NCBI RefSeq assembly: GCF_002224225.1
Contig: NZ_NJGG01000001.1
Coordinates: 1-64,000 of the forward strand
DNA: 64,000 bases
Reading direction: 5' to 3'
DNA from: Polynucleobacter cosmopolitanus
Lineage (GTDB): Bacteria; Pseudomonadota; Gammaproteobacteria; Burkholderiales; Burkholderiaceae
In this document: one piece after another, positions 16,800-24,639 of the stretch
Position numbering within the stretch: the stretch's first letter is position 1
Layout of the letters: each line of letters opens with the position of its first letter
The notes under the pieces: model-generated
Database searches by the model: none
Seen by the model: only the letters and a program-made list of their open reading frames with translations
What the model was told of the DNA's origin: nothing
Position numbers and translations under genes: made by a program

Positions 16800-16850
16800 G
16801 GAGTAAATGAGTTTGATCCTACCGTGTTTGTCTTACAAACACAGTACTCC
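16800..16850. repeat. Nested inverted repeat upstream of flhDC
   Basis: Inner arms GTGTTTGT (16824-16831) and ACAAACAC (16835-16842) around 3 nt. Outer arms are GGAGTA (16800-16805) and TACTCC (16845-16850). It could be an operator or a folded leader of a longer flhDC transcript. Confidence 0.45.
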
Positions 16851-17243
16851 CTGTTAGAAATATTCAAAATTTCAACATATAACCCTCTAAAAACACTCCT
16901 AAACATTCAGGGGGTAAAAAGGTTTACGGCGCCCAATTTCAAAACTTGAGGATTTTTTTAAAATATTTGCAAATAAATTATTTTCTATTTTTTAGCACCA
17001 ATTTTTTATATGGGCTTAGATGCATAGCATGCATTCCTGGATCCACAAAACCTCTTAAGTTATTGTTATTTAAAGAAATTAATATTTAGGACTAAATCTC
17101 TTAATTTTTTATCTTACAAAGTTTTCAGGGGCTCAATCCCAGGCCTCAAACTGTTTTTATGGCTTATACGACACCAATAAAAGCAAAAGAAACACATCGA
17201 ACAATGATTCATTTGCTCCAAGAGCACTCTCTTTCAGCCTCTT

Positions 17244-17336
17244 ACAAGCTTTCATTAGGGCCAAACACCATTTGTAGGAATAAGCTTCGATCAATCGATG
17301 GGGCATTGATCTTTTGAGAGCCCATAAAAAGCTTGT
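17244..17336. repeat. Nested inverted repeats, possible structured RNA
   Basis: Outer arms ACAAGCTTT (17244-17252) and AAAGCTTGT (17328-17336) match perfectly and extend imperfectly inward (ATTAGGGC against GCCCATAA). Inner arms GATCAAT (17289-17295) and ATTGATC (17305-17311) also match. The element lies ~130 bp before the candidate fliC promoter. It may be a small RNA or regulatory site; no function is known. Confidence 0.4.
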
Positions 17337-17465
17337 TGACTCTTAGTAAGGGTTTTCCTAAAACGATTCTTTGCCTCTATTTAGTGGTGGCGCCAACATA
17401 TAAGGACACTAATAGTCATAAATCCAATACAACAGCTAGAAATTCCTGGGTTATCGAAAAATAGT

Positions 17466-17492
17466 TAAAGCTTTTTAAAAGCTGCTCGTTAA
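17466..17492 (+). promoter_or_regulatory. Candidate sigma-28 promoter of fliC
   Basis: TAAA-N15-CTCGTTAA, 86 bp before the fliC ATG. The spacing equals that of the canonical FliA site and the -35 is perfect; the -10 matches GCCGATAA at 5 of 8 positions. The same -10 core (TCGTTAA) recurs at 8273 and 44588. Confidence 0.5.
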
Positions 17493-17578
17493 TGAATATA
17501 ACAATGGTCCAACTTGATATACAGACCAAAGTTTTTTTAATACGTAGTTTGTATATTCAATAACTCAAGGAGTACAAC

Positions 17579-18394
17579 ATGGCTGCAGTGATCAATACAA
17601 ATATGGCTTCTTTACAAGCCCAGAACCAACTTTCAAAAACAACCGCTTCTTTGAATAACACTATTCAGCAATTGTCTTCAGGCTTGCGCGTTAGCTCTTC
17701 TAAAGATGACGCTTCAGGATACTCAATTGCAAAAGGCATGGATTCAACTATTCGCGGTAGCAACCAAGCTATCAGAAACATCAATGATGCGATTTCTCTA
17801 ACCCAAACAACAAGTGGTGCTTTAGAAACTCTATCAAACTTGATGGGCAGAATGAGAGAGCTTGCCATTCAAGCTGGTAACGATTCAAACACTGTGAATG
17901 GTGGTTACTTAGATAAAGAATACAAAGGTCTTGCAGCGGAAGCTCTAAGAGTGATTGCTGCTACAAAGTTTAACGGTGTTTCAACTTTTACTGCTACAGC
18001 ATTCGCGTTTCGCGTTTCATCAGTAACTGCTGACACAACTCTAACACTGACCCCAACAGTCATGACTGCTGTTGCAGCAGCATCAGCTACAACAGTCGGT
18101 ATTGCAACGACTGCAACAGCTGTAACAACCCTTGGTCTTCTCGATACTGCGATAACTGAAATTGGTACAGTTGGAGCTGAGTTGGGAGCATTTCAAAGTC
18201 GCTTAACTTTTGCTCAAGATTTCTTAAAAGACTTAGTTGAGAACACTTCTGCTGCTAAGAGCCGTATCGTTGATACAGATTTTGCTGCTCAGACTGCAGA
18301 GTTGTCTAAGTATCAGATCTTGCAACAGGCAGGTACAGCAATGTTAGCCCAGGCTAACCAAATGGGTTCTAACGTTTTAACTTTGTTGAAGTAA
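17579..18394 (+). CDS. fliC: Flagellin FliC
   Basis: 271 residues, short for a flagellin. N-terminal D0/D1 is conserved (AAVINTNMASLQAQNQL, LSSGLRVSSSKDDASGYSIAKGM, residues ~2-55). C-terminal D1/D0 is conserved from ~205 (AKSRIVDTDFAAQTAEL, QQAGTAMLAQANQMGSNVLTLL). The middle (~138-190) is only a Thr/Ala/Val-rich insert, so no D2/D3 outer domains exist. The filament surface would be thin and Thr-rich, a possible O-glycosylation target. AAGGAG lies 6-7 bp before the ATG. A hairpin at 18395 separates it from flaG. Confidence 0.97.
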   Translation: MAAVINTNMASLQAQNQLSKTTASLNNTIQQLSSGLRVSSSKDDASGYSIAKGMDSTIRGSNQAIRNINDAISLTQTTSGALETLSNLMGRMRELAIQAGNDSNTVNGGYLDKEYKGLAAEALRVIAATKFNGVSTFTATAFAFRVSSVTADTTLTLTPTVMTAVAAASATTVGIATTATAVTTLGLLDTAITEIGTVGAELGAFQSRLTFAQDFLKDLVENTSAAKSRIVDTDFAAQTAELSKYQILQQAGTAMLAQANQMGSNVLTLLK

Positions 18395-18424
18395 TGATTA
18401 AAGGGGGCTTTGCCCTCTTAATCA
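18395..18424 (+). terminator. Hairpin after fliC
   Basis: TGATTAA...GGGC and GCCC...TTAATCA pair around a short TTT loop directly after the fliC stop, with one small internal irregularity. The T-run after it is short, so it probably acts as a partial terminator or 3'-end stabiliser that lifts fliC mRNA over flaG-fliD. Confidence 0.6.
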
Positions 18425-18480
18425 GTATTTCCACAAACTAAGACTTAGTTATAGTTTAGTTAATATATCGGAGAGTTTTT

Positions 18481-18885
18481 ATGATATCTGGAATCAGTTC
18501 AACAGCAATCCCCATGACCAGCAGTAATGGTGGTGGATCAACTGTATCCGGTGCTCCAAACCCTGCAGCAGCAACTGCACCAATTGCGGCACCAATTTCA
18601 ACACCAAAAATTGTTGGCTCAAACTCTGGCGAGCCATTAGTTCAAAAAGTTGAAATCAATACCCAGCAAATCGAGGCGGCTGTCTCTAAAATCAATAAAC
18701 AGCTAAGCTCACCCGCTGGTTTAAGTTTCCAAATTGATCCAAGTTCTGGTGATTCAGTCATTACAGTTATTGACTCATCAAACAATACGGTCATTCGTCA
18801 AATTCCATCTGAACTTTCTTTGAGGATCGCTCAATCAATTGAGAATCAGCAAAGCAAGGGCTTATTGGTAAGCGACAAAGTTTGA
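18481..18885 (+). CDS. flaG: FlaG protein
   Basis: 134 residues. An Ala/Pro/Ser-rich N-terminus (~45 residues) precedes the FlaG domain (~55-125): VSKINKQLSSPAGLSFQIDPSSGDSVITVIDSSNNTVIRQIPSELSLRIA. FlaG affects filament length in several bacteria; its mechanism is not settled. A GGAGAG ribosome binding site is present. It sits between fliC and fliD, 5 bp before fliD. Confidence 0.92.
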   Translation: MISGISSTAIPMTSSNGGGSTVSGAPNPAAATAPIAAPISTPKIVGSNSGEPLVQKVEINTQQIEAAVSKINKQLSSPAGLSFQIDPSSGDSVITVIDSSNNTVIRQIPSELSLRIAQSIENQQSKGLLVSDKV

Positions 18886-18890
18886 ACTAA

Positions 18891-20264
18891 ATGGCCTCTT
18901 CGGCAACTATCTCATCAAGCGGTATCGGATCTGGCTTAAACGTAAGCCAGATCGTTACTGCTTTGATGGATGCCGAAAAAGGTCCTCTTAATTCAATCAA
19001 CAAATCAATTTCTACTGATAATGCTCAGATATCTGCTTACGGTAGTATCTCAAGCCAAATCTCATCATTCCAATCGTCCATTGCTGGATTGATAACACCA
19101 AGTACCGTCAAAGCAACAACGGCTAGCAGTTCTAGCACTGGCGTTTTAACGGTTAGCAATGATGGCACTGCTCTTGCTGGTGAATACAAAATCACCAACG
19201 TCACATTGGCATCGCCTCAGGTTCTTACCAGCGATATAAGCAACACTTCTTACACCAGCATCAATTCTTCTATTGGTAGCACTGGCAGCATGACTATTTC
19301 AGGCACCACAATTACCCCAACAACTTACACAGTTGCTGGCTTAGTGGATGCTATTAATAACGCGAATATCAGTGGTGTCAGCGCCACCGTTGCCAACCTT
19401 GGCACAAGCGCTGCGCCAGATTATCAAATACGAATCGTTAACTCATCAGATACTGCTGCAACCATTGCCCTATCAGCTGGCAATGATTTCACAGGTCTTG
19501 ACTTTATAAGTGCCAATGCGGTTGCTGGCTCAGTCACAATCAACGGCACAACAGTCAGTAGATCGAGCAATACCATCAAAGATCTCATTCCAGGACTGAC
19601 CATCAATCTTGTTGGATCTGGTAACTCTACGATTACCGTTAATCAAGATAGCAGCTCTTTATCTTCAAAGATTTCCGAATTTGTCAAAGCCTTTAATACC
19701 TTGGACAAGTCACTCAAAGATATTTCAAGCTACGATGCGACTGCAAAAAAAGGGGCTGCGTTGTATGGCGACTCCGCCATTAACAGTTTGCGCAGAGAAA
19801 TCAGAAGCATCGTCACGAGCACCCTTGGTGTCAATGCAACGACTTCTTACAATCGCTTAAGCCAAGTAGGTGTTAACTTTAAAAGTGATGGCACCTTGAG
19901 CTTAGATAGCACTGCGTTAAACACTGCTATCAGCGCTAACTTTAATAAAGTAGCAAAACTATTTTCAGGAACAGGCGATTCAAGTGATAGCAAAACTTTG
20001 CAAGGTTTTGCTTATCAGCTGAATACTGTTCTTGCAGACGCTACCGGCATCGATGGCTTAATCACCAATAGAAAATCAAGCCTGCAGTCTGATATTCGTC
20101 GATTACAGGCCAAAGCAGATCAAGAACAATTACGTTTGGATGATTTACAACAAATGTACAAAAAACAATACACAGCATTAGATAGAACAGTAGCGAGCCT
20201 AAATTCGATGGCCAGTTATTTGACTAATCAATTTGATGCCATGAGCAACGCAAAGAATAACTAA
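18891..20264 (+). CDS. fliD: Filament cap protein FliD
   Basis: 457 residues. The N-terminal domain (SSGIGSGLNVSQIVTALMDAEKGPL, residues ~8-35), Ser/Thr-rich central domains and the C-terminal coiled coil (LQSDIRRLQAKADQEQLRLDDLQQMYKKQYTALD...MASYLTNQF) are all typical. FliD caps the filament tip and folds incoming flagellin. It starts 5 bp after flaG and is followed by its export chaperone genes. Confidence 0.96.
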   Translation: MASSATISSSGIGSGLNVSQIVTALMDAEKGPLNSINKSISTDNAQISAYGSISSQISSFQSSIAGLITPSTVKATTASSSSTGVLTVSNDGTALAGEYKITNVTLASPQVLTSDISNTSYTSINSSIGSTGSMTISGTTITPTTYTVAGLVDAINNANISGVSATVANLGTSAAPDYQIRIVNSSDTAATIALSAGNDFTGLDFISANAVAGSVTINGTTVSRSSNTIKDLIPGLTINLVGSGNSTITVNQDSSSLSSKISEFVKAFNTLDKSLKDISSYDATAKKGAALYGDSAINSLRREIRSIVTSTLGVNATTSYNRLSQVGVNFKSDGTLSLDSTALNTAISANFNKVAKLFSGTGDSSDSKTLQGFAYQLNTVLADATGIDGLITNRKSSLQSDIRRLQAKADQEQLRLDDLQQMYKKQYTALDRTVASLNSMASYLTNQFDAMSNAKNN

Positions 20265-20291
20265 TAGCAGTCATTTATAGGGCAATAGTTT

Positions 20292-20756
20292 ATGTTCACT
20301 TATACACACAATGCTGCAAAACATTACGCAATGATCAATTTAGAGTCGAATGCTTTGGTAGCTGATCCTCATAAATTGATCAGCATGTTATTTGAAGGCG
20401 CCGTTATTGCCTTGAATCAAGCTGAATTTGACATTAAGAACGATAAGTTGACTGAGAAATTCACTTCAATCAGCAAAGCCATTGATATCATTTTGCTAGG
20501 CCTTGATGCCAGCCTTAAGTACGAATCTGGCAATAAGCTGGGTGAAAATCTTCACATGCTTTATCAATACATGGCTCATCAATTAACTTTGGCTAATTTA
20601 CATAACGATATCAATCGTATTCAGGAAGTTCGTCATTTGATCAATGAACTCAGGGGCGCATGGAATGCCATCGATCCCAACGTGAACGTGGCGACCATGA
20701 GAAGGACGCCTGCTGCAAACGAATCAAGTGCTCAAAATTTTGCGAGGGCTCTATGA
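20292..20756 (+). CDS. fliS: Flagellin chaperone FliS
   Basis: 154 residues, ~25 longer than enterobacterial FliS. The signature A-x4-Y-x7-ESNALVADPHKLISMLFEGAV lies at residues 8-40 and HLMYQYM-like LHMLYQYMAHQL at ~90. The extra C-terminal tail (RTPAANESSAQNF) is polar. FliS binds the flagellin C-terminus before export. Its stop overlaps the fliT start as ATGA. Confidence 0.95.
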   Translation: MFTYTHNAAKHYAMINLESNALVADPHKLISMLFEGAVIALNQAEFDIKNDKLTEKFTSISKAIDIILLGLDASLKYESGNKLGENLHMLYQYMAHQLTLANLHNDINRIQEVRHLINELRGAWNAIDPNVNVATMRRTPAANESSAQNFARAL

Positions 20757-21091
20757 TGTTGACGCAAGATGATGTGATCACTTTGTATGAAAATGTTCAA
20801 AACATCACAGAAGAGATGTTAGTAGCAGCTCGTGAAAAAAATTGGGCTTTGTTTGAAGAATTAGGCGCAAAATGCACCAATGAAGTTGGCATTCTAAAAA
20901 CAGAGGAAGTGTCAGCCCCCCTATCTTCTGACCAAATTGAAAAAAAGTTTAAATTGATACAAAGTATTCTTGGAACTGATCGTGCAATCCGTGACATCAC
21001 AGAACCTTGGATGAAAAATCTAGATGCTTTGATTGGAAACACCAGTAACCAAAAGAAAATTGAACGGTTTTATAATTCAAGAGATTTCTAA
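20753..21091 (+). CDS. fliT: FliT-like export chaperone
   Basis: 112 residues from ATGATG at 20753, which overlaps the fliS stop; upstream in-frame codons belong to fliS in another frame and are not used. It is all-helical with QDDVITLYENVQNITEEMLVAAREKNWALFEELG, typical of FliT, and IRDITEPWMKNLDAL near the C-terminus. FliT chaperones FliD and in enterobacteria also inhibits FlhDC. Sequence divergence in this family is high, so identity rests partly on its position. Confidence 0.85.
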   Translation: MMLTQDDVITLYENVQNITEEMLVAAREKNWALFEELGAKCTNEVGILKTEEVSAPLSSDQIEKKFKLIQSILGTDRAIRDITEPWMKNLDALIGNTSNQKKIERFYNSRDF

Positions 21092-21105
21092 CTTAAGGTT
21101 TTTTT

Positions 21106-22101
21106 ATGGCTATTCTGCCAAATAATCTTTTGGCAAATAAAACAGCTATCTCAGCAACTGAGATTCTGCGCTCAAGTGCTATTGCAGGAGATCCCCGAAT
21201 TGACTCCGCTATCCGCCTTGATCAAATAGCGGTTGGCAAAAATTTCAAAGCACAAATTCTGAGCTTTCAGCCTGATGGCACAGCAGTTGTTCAACTAACA
21301 TCCAAAGAAACTGGCAAAAACTCGGCAACTGTGCAGATGCAGCTACCTGCTGGCTTAGAGGTTGGCGAGTCTCTTGAGTTAACTTTGCTTGGCAAAAGCC
21401 CTAATTTAAGTTTTGGTGTTAGTGGTCGCTTACCAAATCCAGAGCAAAAGTTCAGTTCTTTAGGTCAATTGATGGGTCAGATACCCAATGACAGCACCCC
21501 GATCAAAGGTGCACGGCCACTGCTTAAATCATCTTTATCGCACCCAGAAAGCGTTGATGACTTACCTCCTCAGCTATCAAAAGCTGTTGAGATGAGTGGT
21601 ACTTTTTATGAGTCCCATTTAAAAGATTGGTTGATTGGACAAAGAACAACCGATCAAATCAAGCAAGAACCACAAAATCAACAAAGTTTGTTGCGTGCGG
21701 TCATTTTTACTGACACGCAAGAAGATGGCATGGGTGGCACGAATAACTCAGTTATCCCGCAACAATTGAATGCTTTAGAAAAACGAAGTTTTACTTGGCA
21801 GGGTGAGCTTTGGCCAGGGCAGCACTTTACCTGGCAAATCAAGGACGACACCCCCAGAACCCCCAACAAATCAAATGAACCGGCCGAAAAGGTATGGCAA
21901 ACCAGAATGCAGTTTCACTTACCTCATTTGGGTGAGGTAAAGGCTTCAGTGATCATCGTTGGCAATCAAACACAAGTGAAGCTGCTGATTGGTAAAGATT
22001 CTGGAGTCGCTCGTTTACAAGATTCTCAGCAAGCGTTAATTAACACCCTCAGCGCCTTAGGTCATGATGTGAGCAGCATCATTATTCAAAAAGATGAATA
22101 A
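21106..22101 (+). CDS. Second FliK-like hook-length-control-type protein
   Basis: 331 residues. Residues ~35-110 form a beta-rich domain (DQIAVGKNFKAQILSFQPDGTAVVQL). The C-terminus (~265-328: LPHLGEVKASVIIVGNQTQVKLLIGKD...LINTLSALGHDVSSIII) matches the FliK C-terminal (Flg_hook) fold that contacts FlhB. A separate canonical fliK is at 28157. It overlaps the next gene, an FlhB-tail protein, by 8 bp. Such pairs exist elsewhere (Bacillus YlqG-YlqH). It probably modulates export switching or is a specialised FliK paralog. Confidence 0.8.
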   Translation: MAILPNNLLANKTAISATEILRSSAIAGDPRIDSAIRLDQIAVGKNFKAQILSFQPDGTAVVQLTSKETGKNSATVQMQLPAGLEVGESLELTLLGKSPNLSFGVSGRLPNPEQKFSSLGQLMGQIPNDSTPIKGARPLLKSSLSHPESVDDLPPQLSKAVEMSGTFYESHLKDWLIGQRTTDQIKQEPQNQQSLLRAVIFTDTQEDGMGGTNNSVIPQQLNALEKRSFTWQGELWPGQHFTWQIKDDTPRTPNKSNEPAEKVWQTRMQFHLPHLGEVKASVIIVGNQTQVKLLIGKDSGVARLQDSQQALINTLSALGHDVSSIIIQKDE

Positions 22102-22399
22102 GCCCAAAGATCTTCGCACTGCCGTTGCAATTGCCTATGAAGCTGGCAGCAGAGCCCCTGTGGTCGTTGCAGCAGGAAAAGGCTTGATTGCAGAGCAGAT
22201 CATTGAGCTAGCAAAAGCCAATGACATTTACGTGCATGAGTCAAAAGAACTGGTGGCTTTATTGATGGGTATTGATTTAGATAAAGAGATCCCACCTAGT
22301 TTGTACAAGGTGGTGGCAGAACTATTGGCCTGGCTTTATCAAATAGATGCAGCCATGGTGCCTGCTAAAAAAATAGAAGTCAAAAATGATGAGTCTTGA
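22094..22399 (+). CDS. FlhB C-terminal-domain homolog (FhlB type)
   Basis: 101 residues matching only the cytoplasmic tail of FlhB: AVAIAYEAGSRAPVVVAAGKGLIAEQIIELAKANDIYVHESKELVALL...EIPPSLYKVVAELLAWLYQ. The region after NPTH is kept, but there is no NPTH autocleavage motif and no membrane segment. In some bacteria such a protein can stand in for the cleaved FlhB tail. It overlaps the FliK-like gene by 8 bp and converges on fliE with a 5-bp gap. Confidence 0.88.
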   Translation: MNKPKDLRTAVAIAYEAGSRAPVVVAAGKGLIAEQIIELAKANDIYVHESKELVALLMGIDLDKEIPPSLYKVVAELLAWLYQIDAAMVPAKKIEVKNDES

Positions 22400-22404
22400 C
22401 CAGC

Positions 22405-22752
22405 TTAAATCTGCATGTTCATGATGCTTTGATAAGCTGCAACCACCTTATTACGCACCTGAACGCTGGTTTGTATGGCAACACTGGCTTTTTGAGATGC
22501 AATCATGACATCCGATAAATTAACTTTGGTGTCACCAAGGGCAAATCGCTGCCCTAAGCTGACTGAGCTTTGTTCCATGCTATTAAGCTGATCTAATTGA
22601 GCACGCAAAGCAGAAGCAAAATCAATTTTTGTGGTTGATGCAGGGTTAGCAACATCCATGGTTTTTGCCACAGGCGGCCTGACCACAGCAGAACTGTTAC
22701 GTATCTGGCTCAAAATCGACTCTATTTGAGAGCTTCCAACTGGTGAAGTCAT
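22405..22752 (-). CDS. fliE: MS-ring/rod junction protein FliE
   Basis: 115 residues. The C-terminal half is the conserved FliE helix pair: ALRAQLDQLNSMEQSSVSLGQRFALGD, VNLSDVMIASQKASVAIQTSVQVRNKVVAAYQSIMNMQI. FliE joins the MS ring to the rod. It is transcribed alone, divergent from fliF. Confidence 0.96.
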   Translation of the reverse strand: MTSPVGSSQIESILSQIRNSSAVVRPPVAKTMDVANPASTTKIDFASALRAQLDQLNSMEQSSVSLGQRFALGDTKVNLSDVMIASQKASVAIQTSVQVRNKVVAAYQSIMNMQI

Positions 22753-22816
22753 ATTAAATTGAGGCCTTTTATTACCTTTACAAGATTTGATGACTATATC
22801 AAGTCAAAACTGAGTC

Positions 22817-22841
22817 AACCCTCTGATAAAAGGGGGTTTTT
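22817..22841 (+). terminator. Terminator-like hairpin in fliE-fliF gap
   Basis: AACCCTCT pairs with AGGGGGTT (one G-T) around GATAAA and runs into five T residues on the plus strand. It sits between divergent fliE and fliF, so it may stop read-through from the upstream plus-strand genes or attenuate fliF. Confidence 0.55.
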
Positions 22842-22887
22842 CACCCCTATTTAAGCTTATAGCTGGATGAGCAAGTAGGAGAATGTT

Positions 22888-22929
22888 ATGTGTCAATTTG
22901 TAACATTTTTTTCACCCTTAATTAAATAA
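22888..22929 (+). CDS. Possible 13-codon leader peptide of fliF
   Basis: AGGAG at 22877-22881 is followed after 6 nt by an ATG frame encoding MCQFVTFFSPLIK and a TAA at 22927. The fliF ATG at 22933 is 3 nt further on in the same frame and has no ribosome binding site of its own. This layout suggests translational coupling. No family evidence exists. Confidence 0.35.
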   Translation: MCQFVTFFSPLIK

Positions 22930-22932
22930 ACG

Positions 22933-24639
22933 ATGCCAGATCAAGAGAACCAACAACGCAGTGGATTTAGCAACTTTATTCAGAGTAGTTTTGGACTCAA
23001 TATTGCCTTGGGTGCAGGCATTGCTTTAGCGGTCGGAATCATGGCCGCTGTTTTTATGTGGAGCATGAAAACTTCAGATTACAGGGTTCTTTTATCCAAT
23101 TACTCTGATCGTGATGGTGGCGCTATCGTCGCAGCGCTTGCTCAAATGGCAGTTCCTTATAAGTTTTCAGAAGATGGTGGCACTATATTGGTGCCATCTG
23201 GTCAAGTTTATGATGCTCGCTTGAAATTAGCGGCGCAAGGTTTGCCCAGAGGAGGAAACATTGGTTTTGAGTTGATGGAAAACCAAAAAATGGGGACCTC
23301 TCAGTTCATTGAGCAAGTTAACTATCAAAGGGCTCAAGAAGGCGAATTGGCAAGAACCATTAACTCGATTGGGTCTGTGGCATCCAGCCGCGTTCACTTA
23401 GCAATCCCTAAACCATCTGTTTTTGTTCGAGAAAAACAATACCCCACTGCTTCAGTGATGATCAATCTTCAGTCGGGAAGAACTCTTGATATGGGGCAAG
23501 TCAATGCGATTGTTCATTTGGTATCGAGCAGTATTCCTGAATTACCTGCCAAAAATGTGACGGTCGTTGATCAAAATGGCTCCTTACTGTCCGGCAAAAC
23601 CAGTGATAGCAACGATCCTAATAAACTAGATCCATCACAATTAAAGTATGTCAGAGACATTCAAGACAATCTCATCAAACGCATCGAAGCAATTCTGACT
23701 CCTCTCCTTGGAGAAGGAAACGTTAAAGCACAGGTGGCAGCAGAGGTTAATTTTGCTTCCGTAGAAAAAGCAACCGAAACATATAGCCCGAATAGCAATC
23801 CAGAGAAAAATACCATTCGCAGTCAAAAGAGCAATGAATCAACCAGCTCAGACCCAGTGAAAGGCGGCATTCCAGGAGCGGCCAGTAATCAAGCTGGTGC
23901 CGGTAAAGATGCTAATGCAAGCCCAGCTGGTGCCGCAACCAATGCGAAAAGAGAAAATATTGTCAACTATGAAGTTGATAAGGTAGTCAGCTACACCAAA
24001 GAGCCTGTTGGCGGCATCAAACGCTTGGCGGTGGCCGTTGTGGTGAATTTAAAATCATCGGTAGATGAAGAAGGTAAAACCACTCAGAAACCATTGACGG
24101 ATGATGAAAAAGCACAAGTTACTGCTTTGATTAAAGAGGCCGTTGGATTCAGCCAAGACCGTGGCGACACCATCAATCTGACCAACAGCGAATTCAAGCA
24201 AGCTGAAAAGGTAGACATTCCAGTAGATCCATTTTGGAAACCTTATGCCAATTTATCAACAGCCAAAACTGTTCTTCAATACTTAGTAACTGCGATTGTC
24301 TTGTTCTTACTTTATTCCAAAGTGCTCAAACCACTCATGACACGCATGAGTAATGCATCTGTAGGTGGCGGCTTTGCATTTGGCGCAGCAGGTGCAGGTG
24401 CAGGTGCGGGTGCAGGAGGTTTCGCAAATGGGGCTGGCGGCACAGGTGCTGGAGGCAATGCTGAAGAAGAAGAGGAAGAAGAAGTTGATGAAGAACTTGA
24501 TGCGGAAGCCAAGAAAATTGCTTCCGATCTTTCTGGTCTTGGTCGCAACTCTGGCAGTGACCTAAAAGCAGTTCAAAAATTTGGTGCTCAAAATCCTAAA
24601 GCTGTGGCTGCAGTAGTGAAAGATTGGATTAACGAATGA
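22933..24639 (+). CDS. fliF: Flagellar MS-ring protein FliF
   Basis: 568 residues. Membrane helix 1 lies at ~22-45 (LGAGIALAVGIMAAVFMW) and helix 2 at ~442-465 (VLQYLVTAIVLFLLYSKVL). The ring-building motifs include DGGTILVPSGQVYDARLKLAAQGLP and FIEQVNYQRAQEGELARTI. Unusually, residues ~477-510 are a Gly/Ala repeat, followed by an acidic run (E511 onward). The FliG-binding tail (NPKAVAAVVKDWINE) is intact. The start lacks a visible ribosome binding site. It overlaps fliG by 4 bp. Confidence 0.97.
   Translation: MPDQENQQRSGFSNFIQSSFGLNIALGAGIALAVGIMAAVFMWSMKTSDYRVLLSNYSDRDGGAIVAALAQMAVPYKFSEDGGTILVPSGQVYDARLKLAAQGLPRGGNIGFELMENQKMGTSQFIEQVNYQRAQEGELARTINSIGSVASSRVHLAIPKPSVFVREKQYPTASVMINLQSGRTLDMGQVNAIVHLVSSSIPELPAKNVTVVDQNGSLLSGKTSDSNDPNKLDPSQLKYVRDIQDNLIKRIEAILTPLLGEGNVKAQVAAEVNFASVEKATETYSPNSNPEKNTIRSQKSNESTSSDPVKGGIPGAASNQAGAGKDANASPAGAATNAKRENIVNYEVDKVVSYTKEPVGGIKRLAVAVVVNLKSSVDEEGKTTQKPLTDDEKAQVTALIKEAVGFSQDRGDTINLTNSEFKQAEKVDIPVDPFWKPYANLSTAKTVLQYLVTAIVLFLLYSKVLKPLMTRMSNASVGGGFAFGAAGAGAGAGAGGFANGAGGTGAGGNAEEEEEEEVDEELDAEAKKIASDLSGLGRNSGSDLKAVQKFGAQNPKAVAAVVKDWINE

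Larger units (their letters stand above)
16704..17578. other. Large regulatory spacer between flhD and fliC
   Basis: 875 bp, AT-rich, between divergent flhDC and fliC. It holds the 16-bp dyad near flhD, the GTGTTTGT/ACAAACAC repeat, a nested inverted-repeat element at 17244-17336 and the candidate fliC promoter at 17466. I find no convincing protein gene. A 66-codon frame (16749-16949) and a 52-codon frame (17159-17317) exist but lack family resemblance. Confidence 0.65.

Noticed and set aside
16749..16949. 66-codon open frame upstream of flhD on the plus strand
   Set aside because: It starts inside the flhDC dyad, has no ribosome binding site and no family-like motif. It covers probable regulatory DNA.
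17159..17317. 52-codon open frame (MAYTTPIKAKETHR...) before fliC
   Set aside because: No ribosome binding site or recognisable motif, and it overlaps the nested inverted repeats. Not listed as a gene.
19434..19441. ATCGTTAA inside fliD
   Set aside because: It has the -10 core, but GCCA stands at the -35 position and it is within a coding region.
20660..20752. Upstream extension of the fliT frame into fliS
   Set aside because: The ATGATG at 20753 overlaps the fliS stop in the usual coupled manner; the extension is out-of-frame fliS coding sequence.
24312..24548. Antisense open frame over the fliF Gly/Ala tract
   Set aside because: Low-complexity Ser/Pro/Ala translation produced by the repeat on the opposite strand; a shadow of fliF.
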